In this document: positions 41,704 to 53,780 of the stretch, in pieces | Position numbering within the stretch: the stretch's first letter is position 1 | How the letters are laid out: each line of letters begins with the position of its first letter | Origin: Agarophyton chilense | Taxonomy: Eukaryota; Rhodophyta; Florideophyceae; Gracilariales; Gracilariaceae | Direction of reading: 5' to 3' | Assembly (NCBI GenBank): GCA_030374765.1 | Contig: JARGXX010000068.1 | Span: forward strand, 496,001-560,000 | DNA: 64,000 nucleotides | Translations under genes and position numbers: made by a program | The notes under the pieces: generated by a model | What the model was told of the DNA's origin: nothing | The model's database searches: none | Seen by the model: the letters and a program-made list of their open reading frames with translations, nothing else

Positions 41704-42131
41704 TGTTATTGGGCCATTAGATCCACCCCTGTGGAACGAATGACATTACAATGGCACTGGTACACGGGGATGAACACTGGTGCAGCTGTAAGTAATTGTT
41801 TTTCTTTTCAGTTAGAATAGGGTAGGCGTTACAGTTGGGCCTGAGCCTCGAGGCCCTTCTGTATCCCAGCTCGGCGGCCACCCTTGGTAGTAAACGGTAA
41901 GCACGCCTAGCCTTTCGCCTTCGTCGTCTGCGCAGATCGGCAACTATTCAGAATGGTTCTACTACAGGTTTCCAAGCCGTCCCTCACCTCCTCACGTTCC
42001 TGACCCTGTCCGGTGGTGGCGACCACCCATTCTACCTGCTGCAAACCGGTATTTCTGTCCGTACACGTGGTACACTCATGCACGATGCTCAACCGTTCCG
42101 TACGAACCTGCTTTCACGATCTATCTCACAT

Positions 42132-42149
42132 TGTTCTCCCGATTCCGAA
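42132..42149 (+). other. Degenerate tRNA-Tyr-type primer-binding site of Gyp-C
   Basis: TGTTCTCCCGATTCCGAA matches 14 of 18 positions of the Gyp-A primer-binding site, on the plus strand, upstream of the Gyp-C gag remnant. Preceding sequence CTCACA could be the end of a 5' LTR whose left limit I cannot place. Confidence 0.5.
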
Positions 42150-42449
42150 AAAGGATTCGAAACCGACCCACATAGAAGGAGTGAAGAGTACAATTCCAGA
42201 CTCAGAATCGATCAATATTTCGCAACTGTACCTTCTCGCGTACAAATGTATGGCCATGGCTGAGAAAGACCCCGCCTCGTTCGCTTCGCCCCCCCTCCCC
42301 TCCCCACGCAAGTAGTATCTGAGTTCGCTTCGGTCGGCTGCCGGAGTGTTCGAAGCTCCGCACAGGCCCGAACCTACCCGCTTAAGAACCCCAAGGATCT
42401 ACTCCGTACGGGTTCTTCTCGCATCCCCGCCCCACCACCTGGAAAGAAT

Positions 42450-44256
42450 TTGACTTCCGCGGAGAGTGCTCTAGGTCGCCCTCCTGCAGACGACCCGCTT
42501 GCGCAGCAAATTCCGTTCGAAACACGCTCTGTGCGCGCGATGGGAGGAACTCAAGCCCTATGTGCTTTCGCAACTCTGCACGGAAATTCGATTTCGTGTA
42601 CCCATTGCAGTGGAGAAGTACCTAAACGAACGGATATCGGGCCTCTTACGGAAGGATCTTCCACCACTGATCTGTCCGATGGTTCAGGAGTTTTTCTCCG
42701 AGTACCAGCCGGAGATTATCGAACGGGATCCTGATGATGGCTGCAGGACTACCCATTTGGCTGCCATCGAGCCGCCACCCCTTTCCAAAGTTATTCCAAG
42801 CCGAACGGGTATGGCACCCAAACGCGCCGATGGGAACTGACGGTATACGAGAGACCTGCAGATGGTCCGTCCGGCCGTGTTTATCTTCCAGCAGTTTCAC
42901 ATAACGGAGATCCGCACGGAGAGCGCGACAGTTTTTTGAGGATGAGAGAAACCACCGCAGTCACCGCAGAAAGTCGGATGAGCCCTCCGATTCAGATCCC
43001 AAAAGCCGTGCACAGAAGAACCGTAGACGCCACAAGAGACAAATTTCTTCCCATTTCGACTCGAATTTCAGCCGGGCGCTATCTTCGGACGCAGATTACA
43101 AGGCGGACAGCACCTAAGACTCTAGAAGTCCCTCTTCAAACGGTACCGTTCACGCTCGATTAGGCCTTGGCTTACGCGCGCGAAGCCCTTGAAAGAGGTG
43201 TTCGCCGAGGTGGCGGACTACCATACGTACCGTCTGTTTGATTTTTAGAATACATGCCACTCCCGCGTCGCCCGGAAGATCATACAGTACCAGAAGAAGT
43301 TAAATGTTCAGATGAAGTGACATTCCTTCTCCAAATCAGACCGAGTATCAGTTCTGAATTTCCCTCGACGGGTTAAGACCGCAAGAAACAAAAACGGACT
43401 AGCTGAAGTGGCAGCGCTTCCTTGCTTCCAGTTTTCCCTTACTGGTCTGGCACAAGCGCTCGTGCAATCCCGAATCCGGAGGAAATTCGTTTCTGTAGAC
43501 GTACAGCGCCGTGAGTCTCAAAACATCTATTGGGAAGTAGTCAACTTTTTCTTGACTTCATACGCGACAGACGAGATCATCGCCGATCTTTACGCTAAAG
43601 ACACCCTTAAGTGGCGGTCATCGGGCCAAACACAAACGGAATATGCCCAGAAGCTGTGGGAAAAGGCACTCTGGTGCGGCAATATCTTTTCCGATAGTGG
43701 TTTGAAGTCCATTTTTCTCGAAGGGCTTCACCACGCGATCCATTCTAAGGTGCTTGATCACCTCACGCCCTATTCCACTATCAATTATGACGCGCTTGAG
43801 CTGTACGCCAATTCGTACGGTGATACCCACCGAACGTCAAGGCGACAATCCCTTCGGGTCGACACAACCGATACAACCGCTCGGCACTTCACCCAGAGGT
43901 CAGTTTCAAGCGTCGAAAGTACATCCGACAAGCAACCAGTGCGTAACGCTGGACAATTCCTGGACAGGCCGTTTCGCATCTGCCTTTAACGGGAACCGAA
44001 TCACTGTTGATGCTGACTCATGAAGCCATTGAAGAGGGTAACCACATACAGCGTCGCGACGAAGGGTCCTGGTGTTCTCGGGCACCTGGTCCGAATGGGA
44101 ATATGTCGAACTCCGGTCGGGAAAATACAAGCCGCAGGATACTTACGAATCCAAACGGTGGAGCACAAGGCACTTCCCCTCCGTTTTTTGCTGACCAGCA
44201 CGGACCGGATTTGGGATACGAGCAGGAAGGTTTGTAAAGGCGCACGACACTTTTGA
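42450..44256 (+). pseudogene. Gyp-C gag remnant
   Basis: Open pieces at 42,499-42,840 and 43,408-43,989. The second holds a retrotransposon-gag-like domain (TQTEYAQKLWEKALWCGN, then FLEGLHHAIHSKVLDHL), comparable with the middle of Gyp-A Gag (ETDYSVRLNKAFHRCGN, then FLDGLDPAIKTLVA). Frames change between pieces and stops are frequent. No zinc knuckle recognised. Confidence 0.65.
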
Positions 44257-44386
44257 GACAGAGTGCCTCACACAACCGGACGGCAAAGATCCAGAATCCG
44301 ATTAGAATGAGCTGAACCCGGTTTATTTAGTAGATGAATAACATTCGGATGATTCTGTCGTACTCATAAAGAGCGCAAACAACAAA

Positions 44387-46145
44387 GTGCGCCTTTCCGT
44401 TGGTTTAAGTTCTACTGTCATGGGCCCTCCCACGGAGGTACTCGACACCAGAGCGGGACCGTGCTTTATCCACGAACGGAATCTTTCACCGCAACGGAAT
44501 TCTAAGCTAGTTCCCCGTTGGCTTCCTAACATTACAGACGCTTCGCGGCACAACATGGATCTTATTGGCATTTTATTGGTGCTGGTTTGAGTCGGTGATC
44601 TCCGTGCTCAAGTACTGTTTCTGGCAACCATTAATCTTACCGCCAACTGCATCCTTGGCACTTTATTTATAGACTGATACCTCTTGGGAATCCTCCCCCC
44701 GAAACAAACGGTTCTCTTGCGTCATTTCCGACCAATTGCTTTTCTGGTATCAAATTATAGGGCATCCGTACTTGTTAATGAACGTTAATCCCAAGCTAAT
44801 ACTGCTTCGAAAACTCCGGCGACCGAGTTGCGAGTTGTTCGCCAGATTGTAATTATAACGACGTCAGAAGTTCGCGTTATGGTAACCATAAATGCCTTCG
44901 ACTTTTCTGTCGTTCAGCTCCATCATTATACATGGAGGTAGGGTCTCGCGTTCCTTGCCAACGGCGTTATGGATCTCCGACCGGACATCCCCTTTTACGT
45001 TCAGGTTTCCAATTTCTCTAACAGACCGGTTGGCCTTTACAAGCGCTCCATTATCGGTTTAGCGCTTCCTTCTCTGACAGCGCTCATTGCACTCGATTGA
45101 TTGTCGTCGCAGTGCGTCGAAGCGAAGAAGGGGGGTACCAATCCTCAGAATTCCGATTCGGGGAATACTGATATAAAACAACCAAACGGAGCGGGAACCA
45201 AAACGGAGAAGTGCACCTCTAAAGTCTAAGTTTCCCCGGACTATGAAATAGTTCGAAGGAGGGTCATCCAGCTGCCCTCACCGTTTCAGGACATGTGAAG
45301 TGGGGACCCCAGTCGAGTGGCGGTGGCTCGACACCGCATCGAACTCGACCCAGGCACTAAATCTACATACCAGATGCTCTACCGTGCGTGAAACTCGCGC
45401 CGCGGGAGAGAACGACCTGGAGAGGAAAATGAACTCAAATTGGGTTTCATAGAACCTTCTTCAGCCGAGTGGGCCAGCCCGGTAGTCTTCGAGCTGTTGA
45501 AGATACTGCCGCCTGAAAGCTGTTACCGTACTGAATATCTACCCACTTCCGCTTATGTACGAGTGCCTCCACTCCCTTGGAGAGTTGCGTTTTCCAATAC
45601 CTTGAATGAAAATAGCAGTAACTGGCAAGTCGATATCGACGGAGCCGTTCGGAGTAAGACTACTTTCATGTCGCAAATGGGCCTATATCAGTACATGAGA
45701 ATGCCCTTCAGTTTAAATAATGCCCCAGCGACATTTTAAAGAGCCTTGGACATCATCTTCACACGGGTGAAACTGCAGTACATCCCGGTGTACCTAGACG
45801 GCGTTATCATATACCATACGGTTCAAGAGAAATGCCGAGATTTAGGGACCGTTCTCACATTGTTATAGTCTGCCGGTGTCACCTTCCATTTGGGGACGTG
45901 CCACATTTTCAGGTACACTGTCGACTACTTGGGTCACGTTATTCGTCAGACGAATCTGGAGGTATCCAGCAAGGCATGCGATGCCATCCGTGAGGCCAAG
46001 TCGCCCACAAACAACACGGAGGCCCGATAGTGTTTGGGCGTTTGTATAGCGTTCCGACGGTTCGTTCCCATTTTCGAACGCATCTCGGGGCCCTTTAACC
46101 GCAAAATGGAGAAAGAACAGACCTTCCACTTTTTAACGCAATGAC
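44387..46145 (+). pseudogene. Gyp-C protease and reverse transcriptase remnants
   Basis: Protease remnant with DTRAGPCFI where Gyp-A has DTGAGPNFI. Reverse transcriptase remnant has EWASPVV near 45,460 and MRMPFSLNNAPATF, then a stop. Its catalytic YLDD has become YLDG (VYLDGVIIY near 45,790), so the active site is lost. Several TAA and TAG codons interrupt the frame. Confidence 0.75.
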
Positions 46146-46183
46146 TGATGGGTCAGCGTACGGGTCTCGACCGGAGGCAGCGT

Positions 46184-46575
46184 TGTAGAGCGGGTCCAAA
46201 GGTTTGAATCGTTGACAGCGGCACTCCCAGAGTACTTGGTGCAATGGGCTGGCGTTTACTGCGTAGTCGTACAGGTTGGAGCTACGGAAACGATGGCTTT
46301 GAGACCAATTGGTGGAACTAAAATACCAAAGGGGCTTTTTTAGTATCCTAACGGTGCCTACCGTACTCTAAAGGAGAAGCGTCACTCGAGCTAAGTAAAT
46401 AGTACTGGCGAGGCACTGGGATCTCCCTGACACTGTAATACCAATCTATTACACTTATTAAAATAAAATAATAATCTACATGAGTCCACCTGAGGTTGAC
46501 CCGTATATGTGTCGTCTGCAAGATCCTTCAGGGCCCGGTGGCTTACAGGGCTCAACCGCTATCACCGCTCCTTCA
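46184..46575 (-). repeat. Gyp-B 3' LTR
   Basis: 392 bp with TG...CA termini, aligning end to end with 55,667-56,060 (for example GAGTACTTGGTGC.ATGGG and GACCAATTGGTGGAACTAA). Confidence 0.85.
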
Positions 46576-46590
46576 CTTATCTCTCTCCTT
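46576..46590 (-). other. Gyp-B polypurine tract
   Basis: The minus strand reads AAGGAGAGAGATAAG directly before the LTR start TGAAGG, the expected plus-strand DNA primer site. Confidence 0.75.
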
Positions 46591-46996
46591 AGGATTCGGC
46601 CGTCACGGCGAAGTCCAGATTGCTTCAGTCTTGTCCCAGGGGACGCAAACACTTCGTTGCTTTCGGTACCATTTTGTGCGACGGGACGTCACGTCGCTAC
46701 CGCCTGCGGGGATGCGGGGATGCGGGGATGCGTGAGCTGAACATTGGCGCCAAAAGGCAATTAAATTTCCTAAGGACGAAAACTCCCACGCCCCGTGAGC
46801 GCTGGTCATAGGGGCATTGCCAGCGTATTCCTTGCGTCGCGTTGCTGAGGCGATCCATTGGCTTCGTCCTTAGTCTCGGTTCTTCCTTTAGCGACCCTCT
46901 GTGCTTCGTCCACCCTGGTTCACGCCTGTCAGTCCGTCCGGGTCGATTCCGTCATCTCGTTTCACCATCGTGGTCCATTTCCAATGGTCGCGCGCG

Positions 46997-48954
46997 ATGG
47001 CGGAGCCGCCTTATAAGCCCGTCGGATACGCCTTATTTCCTTCGGACTATGTCGCCTCCGTCGGCTCTCCCATCTATTTCTATTTCCCGGCGGACCAACC
47101 TGGGGCCAGCGGTACCATGACTTCGAGCAATCAAGCGGGGAGCTCCTCGGCATACCAGGTGGCCTACGAATGTCCTGGGGACCGCTATGACCATACCATC
47201 GGACGAAACCCTCGGGCAGTGCATCATGCCGTTCTTCCGTCGTCTGTGGAAGAATACGAAAGGTTTTTCTGTATGTATCTTGACGCCCGAAGGTTTGCCA
47301 AGATACCTGACTTTCGGAGGGGCAGCAAGAACGCGCACAGCGTCTCTTGGTATAACCAATTGTTGCATTGTCCTGTGGATCCGCGTTCGGCGACGAGATA
47401 TCGCACCCTCATCCAAGCGGACATGCTGTACGTCCGCTGCGAGGAGGAAAAAGCCGACTACCAGTTCAGGATGAACAAACTCTTTTAGGACCTATACATG
47501 GACTTCGTCTGCGACAATCCCTGGGCTTTTTCTTTCGTTGGAACCGAGTAGAGTTTCAAGATATTCCTGCTGATAAACGCCTTCCGTTGTTCCTCTCGCT
47601 TCCTCCCGAGGATGAGAACCAATGGGCCATGTACTGGCGTGTCTCGCCACTCCTTCTGGTTCCCACGCCGTCCGTGGTGGCGTACAACTCGTCCCAACTC
47701 ATGGGAGCTGACAATGACCGAAGGTCGTGGATACCCTGGCAGTTACTCTTCGTTCAGTTCAGCGTGATGTCTCTTATGGCATTTCTGGATACAGGGAAGT
47801 ACGAAATCCGTGTTAATGTCCGTTCGGATGATTGGAGGGTGTGGTACGATAAGAACATACCCGGTCCTCGAGGTCGTCTAATCCCGCTCCCAGACATCAT
47901 AATTCACTTCCTGAGAAACCTGGGCATCCGGAATATCGTCCATGGGTCTTAGCTCGACGTCGAAGAGACTGAGGCCTTTTTGGATCAGGTCTTACAGGTG
48001 GAGTGTGGCAAGACTCCCGGGTACCTTTGGTATGACTGGGATATCGACTCATTCATGGCGATTCCGCTGCATCCTCAGGGTCGGGATGACTCTCGTGCAT
48101 ATCCCGCCAAGCCTTTGAGGAATCAACCATCGTACATTCCGAGGTGTCATGAGCCCGACTATTATCCGAAGGCCATCGGTTTCGATCCTCTGTGGTTTGA
48201 GCCTGATGTGGAAGCCACGACGTTGGTTCCTGCTGGCAAGTCTGACGGAGAATCCTTCGGCGAAGATCACTTCGTCCTGCCCGTGGAGGGCGTTCATCTT
48301 CCGGTCGAGTCCGCTGTGGTGTTGCTGACCGCTTCTCCTTCTCCAACTCCTTCGGGCGCTGCTCCTCAGGATGAGCTCTCGTTTGAACCACCCGTCGCCC
48401 GAGTGAATATTCCTCCTGGCGAGGTTACTGTCGAAACTGAAAGTCCTGTAGGCGAGGCATTTCCTCAAACGTCCACCGGGGGCGTCGAAATCGCTCCGTC
48501 CTCTCCACTGGTACACTTTCCTGCTTCGGTCACGGCTGCAGCCGCGGATCTCCGTCATGTCTGCCGTACCGTTCGTATAATGGCCTCTATGGACATCGCG
48601 ACAGTCTTGAGGGAAGTCTGCTCGTGGACGCGTCGCTTGGCTTGCTACGCCACGGTTGTCCAACAGGGTTAGGACCAGAAGAACAACATGGTCTATATCT
48701 TGCAGCAGACTGCGCAGGCGATGTCCCAGAGGGTTACTGCCGACTTGGATGCCCGGTATGGTCTCAATTTGAGTGACCGGGAGGTTTCCGATGGTGACAA
48801 TAGTTGTTTGGGAGAATCACCGCCGAAGAAGCGGGCCCGGCTGGCTGGGTCCGGTTTTGGTGGTCCGGTTGGCTCCTCGGATGACCCTAGTCCCGGTTTC
48901 GCTCCTGCAGGTTGCAATGAGGACTACGGAGTTAGTCCTGCGCTGCCCCGATGA
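46997..48954 (+). pseudogene. Gyp-B opposite-strand ORF, decayed
   Basis: From ATG 46,997 a frame encodes about 160 residues and meets TAG at 47,486-47,488. A frameshift then moves coding to another frame (from about 47,530). That frame is open to 48,954 except for TAG at 47,950 and 48,670. The ~650-residue product would be aromatic-rich and globular first (YERFFCMYLDARRFAKIPDF; QWAMYWRVSPLLLVPTP; DDWRVWYDKNIPG), followed by a Pro/Ser-rich tail and a basic PPKKRARL stretch like a nuclear localisation signal. No family recognised. Location and layout match the ORF in Gyp-D. Confidence 0.65.
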
Positions 48955-49136
48955 GTCCTGTTGGAGTTGGGAGCTCTTCTGCGAACCTTGAAGTCATACC
49001 AAGGCCTGTCAGGCCTCTGTTAGTTACTCGAATAAGTTAAATAAAGTAGTGCTTGCGCTTTCCCAAGGTCTTTCTTGTATCTCAAATGTGCCTGCCCTGG
49101 GACGGTGTCCCATCTTGAGAGCGTCTCAGGTCTTCT

Positions 49137-52100
49137 TCAGGTGTCTCCGAAGGACTGACTTTGTTCCCTGATGCGGGAGCTACGACGAACCGTCGTGTTC
49201 CGACGAACCGCCGTGTCGGGAGGCGGTTTGGGAGGCGTTTTGGGATTACTCGGACCATTGGTTGAATTATTCGGACTAATGGTTGCCCCCTCTGGAAGGC
49301 CGCGCTCCGAGTGGATGATTTTGCGCCAAAAGCGGGCGATAAAATTAGCCGGAACGGTTTGAGGCTCTTGCCAAGTATCTTCCTCAGGTGTGTACCCGAG
49401 CCAACGGACGCGATAGCGCATAGTTCCATCTTCTCTCAGACCGGCGGAGATGATGCGTTCAATCACATATTCCGGTTAATGTTCATCCTCTGGAAGGAGA
49501 GTGTGGTCGAGAGGGGCAAATCCCTCAAAGTCCGTTCGGAGCGAAGAGGCATAGTAGTTGGCAGTGACCATCGTGTCCGTGGGGCTAGTCGAGTCCTCGG
49601 GAACTGCCTTATGGGGTGTGGAGAGTTGTTTTTTGACCTGCAGTCGTGGTGCTTCCGTTGCGGCAGGGGGCTGGGACGTTAGTGGTCCGGAGGAGCTGGG
49701 AGCTCGTGTCACGCGGTCAATGACACGGTGTTCTGTAGGCCGTCAATGAGTAACGTGATGGTGTGTTCAATGGCCTTAAGGACTTCGTATGGACCCGTAG
49801 AGCGGGGTAAGAGCACCCGCGTAGTTTCATCGACTTACTCACTGTTCTTCGGTGGCCGGTCCAGGTAAAAAAGTTCTCCTTTCCCAAAAGTCGCTGTGTT
49901 CCGAGCGGCCTTGTCGAAATTGACCATATAATGCCGTTGGGCTTTGGTCAGTATAGTTCTAGCCGATTGGATATTGCAGTCGATGCGTCGGTGCGAGTAG
50001 CGCTTCGCCTGGGTAAAAGTCTTTCCTTTGGTTATGTCCTGGGGTATAATGGACTCCTGAAGGTCAACAGCTATTGGCGGCGGCGAATTCGTTAGCGTTA
50101 AGTCGAAAGTCGTTGTCCCTGTGGAAGCGTGCACCGGCATGTTGTAGGCATAAACCAGTGGCTCAACGTAGTCGTTTCAGTCCAATTGGTGCTCCGAGAC
50201 GTAGTGCATCAATCGGTCCAGAAGGGTGCGGTTGAAGCGTTCGGCTTGGCCAATGGTTTGCGGGTGTTACGGCGTGGTGGTCACATGTTTGAATCCTAGG
50301 GTCGCACAAACGTGTGAGAAGAATTTGGATACAAACTGGCTGCCGTTATCCATAAAGAGGTAGAATGGCATTCCATATGGATATACCCAGTGGGACAAGA
50401 AGACTGTGGCGACATCCGTGGCGGTTGTGTTCCCTAGCCATAGAGCTCGGATAAGCTTGGAAAACCTATCGGTTATAACCAAAACAAACAGTTTCCCATG
50501 GGGCGACTTATGCAAAGGCCCAAGTATATCCATTGCGACAAATTCCCTCGGACCTGTGGCGGGGAAGAGATTAAATTTGGCCTGATGGTTGGCGCTAGAC
50601 CATCGGTTCTGTGCGCACGATGCACAGTTCCGTGCGGTTTGCCATAGGTCTTGTGCCATTAGTGGCCAGTAGAAGAACTTCCTTAGGCTCTGATACATTC
50701 GTCGGCCTCAAGGGTGACCAGCCAAGCGGGGGAAATGGACGAGGCAAATGAATCGCGCCCTTAGCGAAGTTGGTATTACCCGTTGGAGTGCGCCATCCAG
50801 CGGGGAGCGGCGACACAGTAGTCCAAATCGGTCATACCCGAATAGGCATCCAGGGTTTCCTACCAATTGCGCTGTTTTCTTGCAGTACTCGTCTTCGACC
50901 TGCGCCTGTAGGAGTTCCTCAATGGTTCTAGGGAGGAGCTCTTTCTCCTTCGGGGCTATCGCGCTAACCTGAGGTGGTGCCGAATTGGGCGGTACTGTCT
51001 CCCAGTCCAATAGGAATGATTCGTTCTCTTTTACCTCAGGGTCCTATGATTGCACCTCACCCGTAAGGTCATCTGTTTCCGTATAGTCTTGAGGTCCATC
51101 ACACGTAAAACGGGTGGAAATTAGGTCGTCTAGTGGAGTGTCATCAGTTCCATCGGTAATGATTCGCGAGAGGGCATCCGCTTTTTGGTGGTTGATGCCT
51201 GGCCTATAGGTTATCTCGTTGTAATATTCGGAGAGCCTAAGGCGCCACCTAACGAAGCGACTCGATGCATCGGTCATATTGAGTAACCAGCGGAGTGAAT
51301 CATGGTCTGTCCTATTGGTAAAACAGGTTCCCTCGAGGTACGGACGAAGTGTCAATACTGACCATACGATGGCTAGACATTCTTTTTCGGTCGTACTGTA
51401 GTTTTTCTCAGCGATGGTGATCTTTCTGCTGCAGTAGCCTAGAGGGCGATAGTCCTTCGGTGACTCCTGTTCCTGTAGCAGTGCACAACCCACTTGGACA
51501 TCAGAGGCATCTTTGTCCAGGACGAAAGGCCTACTGGGCTTTGGGAAAGCCAATATGGGTGGGTTCAGCAATTTGTCCTTTAGGGTCTGAAATGCCTCGT
51601 ACTGGTCGTCCGTAACGGGTTCGAACTCCGAAGGTGTTCCCTTCTTCAGCATCGCGTTGAGAGGGTCCAAGACCTTGGCAAACCCTTGGACGAACAGTCG
51701 GTAGACATTGCACAAGCCCACGAAGGATCGTAGTTCCGTGTGGGTCCTAGGAGGCTTAGCCTGGCGAATCGCATTTGTGGTCCGTGTGGCCACCTTTAGC
51801 TTTCCTGGGAGGACGACGTGACCGAGATAATTCACTGAGGCCTGGAAGACAGCGCATTTGCGGAGTTGCAGTGTTACTCCAGCGTCCTGTAGGATTGTTA
51901 GCACCTTCTTCACGTGGAGAAGGTGATCGTTCACGGTCTGTGAGAAGATTATAACGTCGTCCAAATAGACAAAGGCGAACTTCCATTTCACTCTAGACAG
52001 TGTAATGTCCCTTACCCGTTGGAACGTGGCTGGCGCATTCTTCAGACCAAAGGGCATGCGAGTAAATCCGGACAGACCTTCATGGGTGGTAAAGGTTGTC

Positions 52101-53455
52101 AGCGCTCTCGTATCGTCGGCCAAAGTGATTTGCCAATATCCAAAGTTAGCGTCCAGTTGGGTAAATACGACAGCTTCGCCTAAGGAGTCTAGACAGTCGT
52201 CCATGCGGGGTATCGGGTATGAGTCCCTCTTGGTTACTGCGTTCAGATTCCTGTAGTCGACACAGGACCTGACAAAGTTATCTTTCTTCGCCACGAGGAC
52301 AAGGGAACTTGCCCATTCGGATTGGTTAGGAGGCGCTAGCTCTATGAATTGAGCCTTGCAAATCTTGTCCATCTGGTCGGCGATTGTTGCCCTACCTTTA
52401 AAGCCGGTACGGTAAGGGTGCTGGAACTGTGGTCTAGCATCATCCTGAAGGTCAATGCGGTGTGGAGTGGCTCTGTTTGTGCCTAATCTACCTGACCACA
52501 TGGCCTGGTATTCCCTGAGAAAATCAAGTACCTGGGGCATATAGGATTCGAATTCCGCGCCGATAGTAACCATCCCCTCCCAAGATTCGACGTCCTCGTC
52601 CGGAGTTGGCGTCGCAAGCTTCTCCATTTGGGCTTCCATAATGACCACGGGCGCGGGTAGAGCTATACCAATCACTGTACCTTTAGGCAACCGCACGGGT
52701 TTATCTCGGAAGTTGTTGATTGTGACCAGAAAGGACCTGTTGGGGTGGATGTCTATTACTCTATTGTTCATCAAGGTAAGGTGCTTCAGAACCGTTTTCG
52801 TGTGGTTCTGAATCGTTACGAGACCTGAAAACTGGGAATGGATCGATACAGCGATTTGGGTCATCGGGGGTATCCTTATGACTTTTAACAGGCGAAACTT
52901 GTTGGACTTCGTGTTTTCGGAGACAACCGCCCGTTTGCAGTTAGCTTCTGGCCCTGGGGTTGAACCAGTTATGGAGATGGAAGGTGCGCGGTAAAACGCG
53001 CCTTGCCTAAGGCCTGGATAAATGGCCTTAATGTATCGGTCGATAAAGGAGGTCCCTCGGATTGCCTTAGCGCCCAAGTTGGGACATACAAGAAACGACG
53101 TGCGGACTTTGAATGGTTTTACCTGGAGGTAAAGTGGTACTGTTACTTAAATGTCCATTGGTCTACGTGACGCATCGGTAATCGTTAGGGTCTTCCTTGC
53201 CTGAACGAAATCTTGCCACCCCAGTGGGAGCAGCTTAGGATGGACCAAGTTGCGACCAGCGCCTGTGCCCAATACAGATGTGGTCATTCGAGAGTTGTTG
53301 GAACGAAGTCCTACGGTTATTCGAACTTTATAGTTCTCTTTCCTGAGGATACTGACGGGGTCTTTAATGTGTTCTAATTGTGGTTCATCCTGAGTGGTCA
53401 ATTGTGAGTGGTTCGTATTGGGAGGTGAGGAGCTCTTTGGCTCATGACCGTCCAA
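49137..53455 (-). pseudogene. Gyp-B pol (PR-RT-RNaseH-IN-chromodomain), multiply interrupted
   Basis: One frame covers 53,455-49,835, cut by TAA (53,147), TAG (51,044), TGA (50,708), TAA (50,267) and TGA (about 50,180). A frameshift precedes the C-terminal part (49,712-49,137), which contains another TAA at 49,476. Protease: the catalytic DTGA has become GTGA (LGTGAGRNL). RT keeps YLDD (VYLDDVIIFS). RNase H has DKDASD and TDHDSLRW. Integrase keeps the HHCC finger, D (AMDILGP), D (MDNGSQF) and E. The chromodomain (YVIERIISAG, MRYRVRWLGYTPEEDTWQ) follows, ending in a basic Pro-rich tail. The TGA after HQLD occupies the same integrase position as the UGA of Gyp-A. Confidence 0.88.
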
Positions 53456-53780
53456 TTGGTTTAGGAAGGGGCTTAAAGAGGGAGGATTTATCTCGAGTCG
53501 TCCCTCTAGGAGTTTTCCAACGGGATTTCCGTTTCTTCCTGAGGATAGGATTCTTCCACGGGGTCGTCCGTAGAATCTACAATGGCTTGGACCTGTGGGG
53601 CTTTGATCGGAGTGTCCGGGGGCGTGGCGTAGCGTGAGCTTCCAAGATTTTCTGTGGATCGTTGCTGTGCCCTGTTATACATTCCTTCGGATATTCGCAC
53701 ACGGTTATTCTCTTCCTTTAGGGCTAAAAAGTTTTTTCGTGCGTCTTTAGGCAGATATCTCGTACAGTCACAAGGTTGGG

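Larger units (their letters stand above)
34510..41733 (-). mobile_element. Mutator-like element (MULE) candidate, ~7.2 kb, long terminal inverted repeats
   Basis: About 260 bp at the left end (from GACGTCTGGTACGC near 34,528 to about 34,790) aligns, inverted, with about 260 bp at the right end (about 41,703 down to 41,443) along the whole length with few gaps. Shared blocks include AATGTGCCG, GAGTGCGCT.TCTGAGCTCG, ATCCTGG and AATGCGCTA. Similarity fades outward to about 34,510 and 41,733; exact ends and the expected 9-bp duplication could not be set. The interior holds degenerate minus-strand ORFs, one with a SWIM-like motif. Superfamily assignment rests on long TIRs plus this motif, so it is tentative. 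Confidence 0.65.
42132..46183 (+). mobile_element. Gyp-C: heavily decayed plus-strand Ty3/gypsy element, truncated by Gyp-B
   Basis: Contains, in order, gag remnants (42,450-44,250), a protease remnant (44,387-44,590) and an RT remnant (45,430-46,140), with many stops and frameshifts. The RT/RNase H end stops abruptly at the left LTR of Gyp-B (46,184), and no continuation was seen beyond 56,060. Confidence 0.8.
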
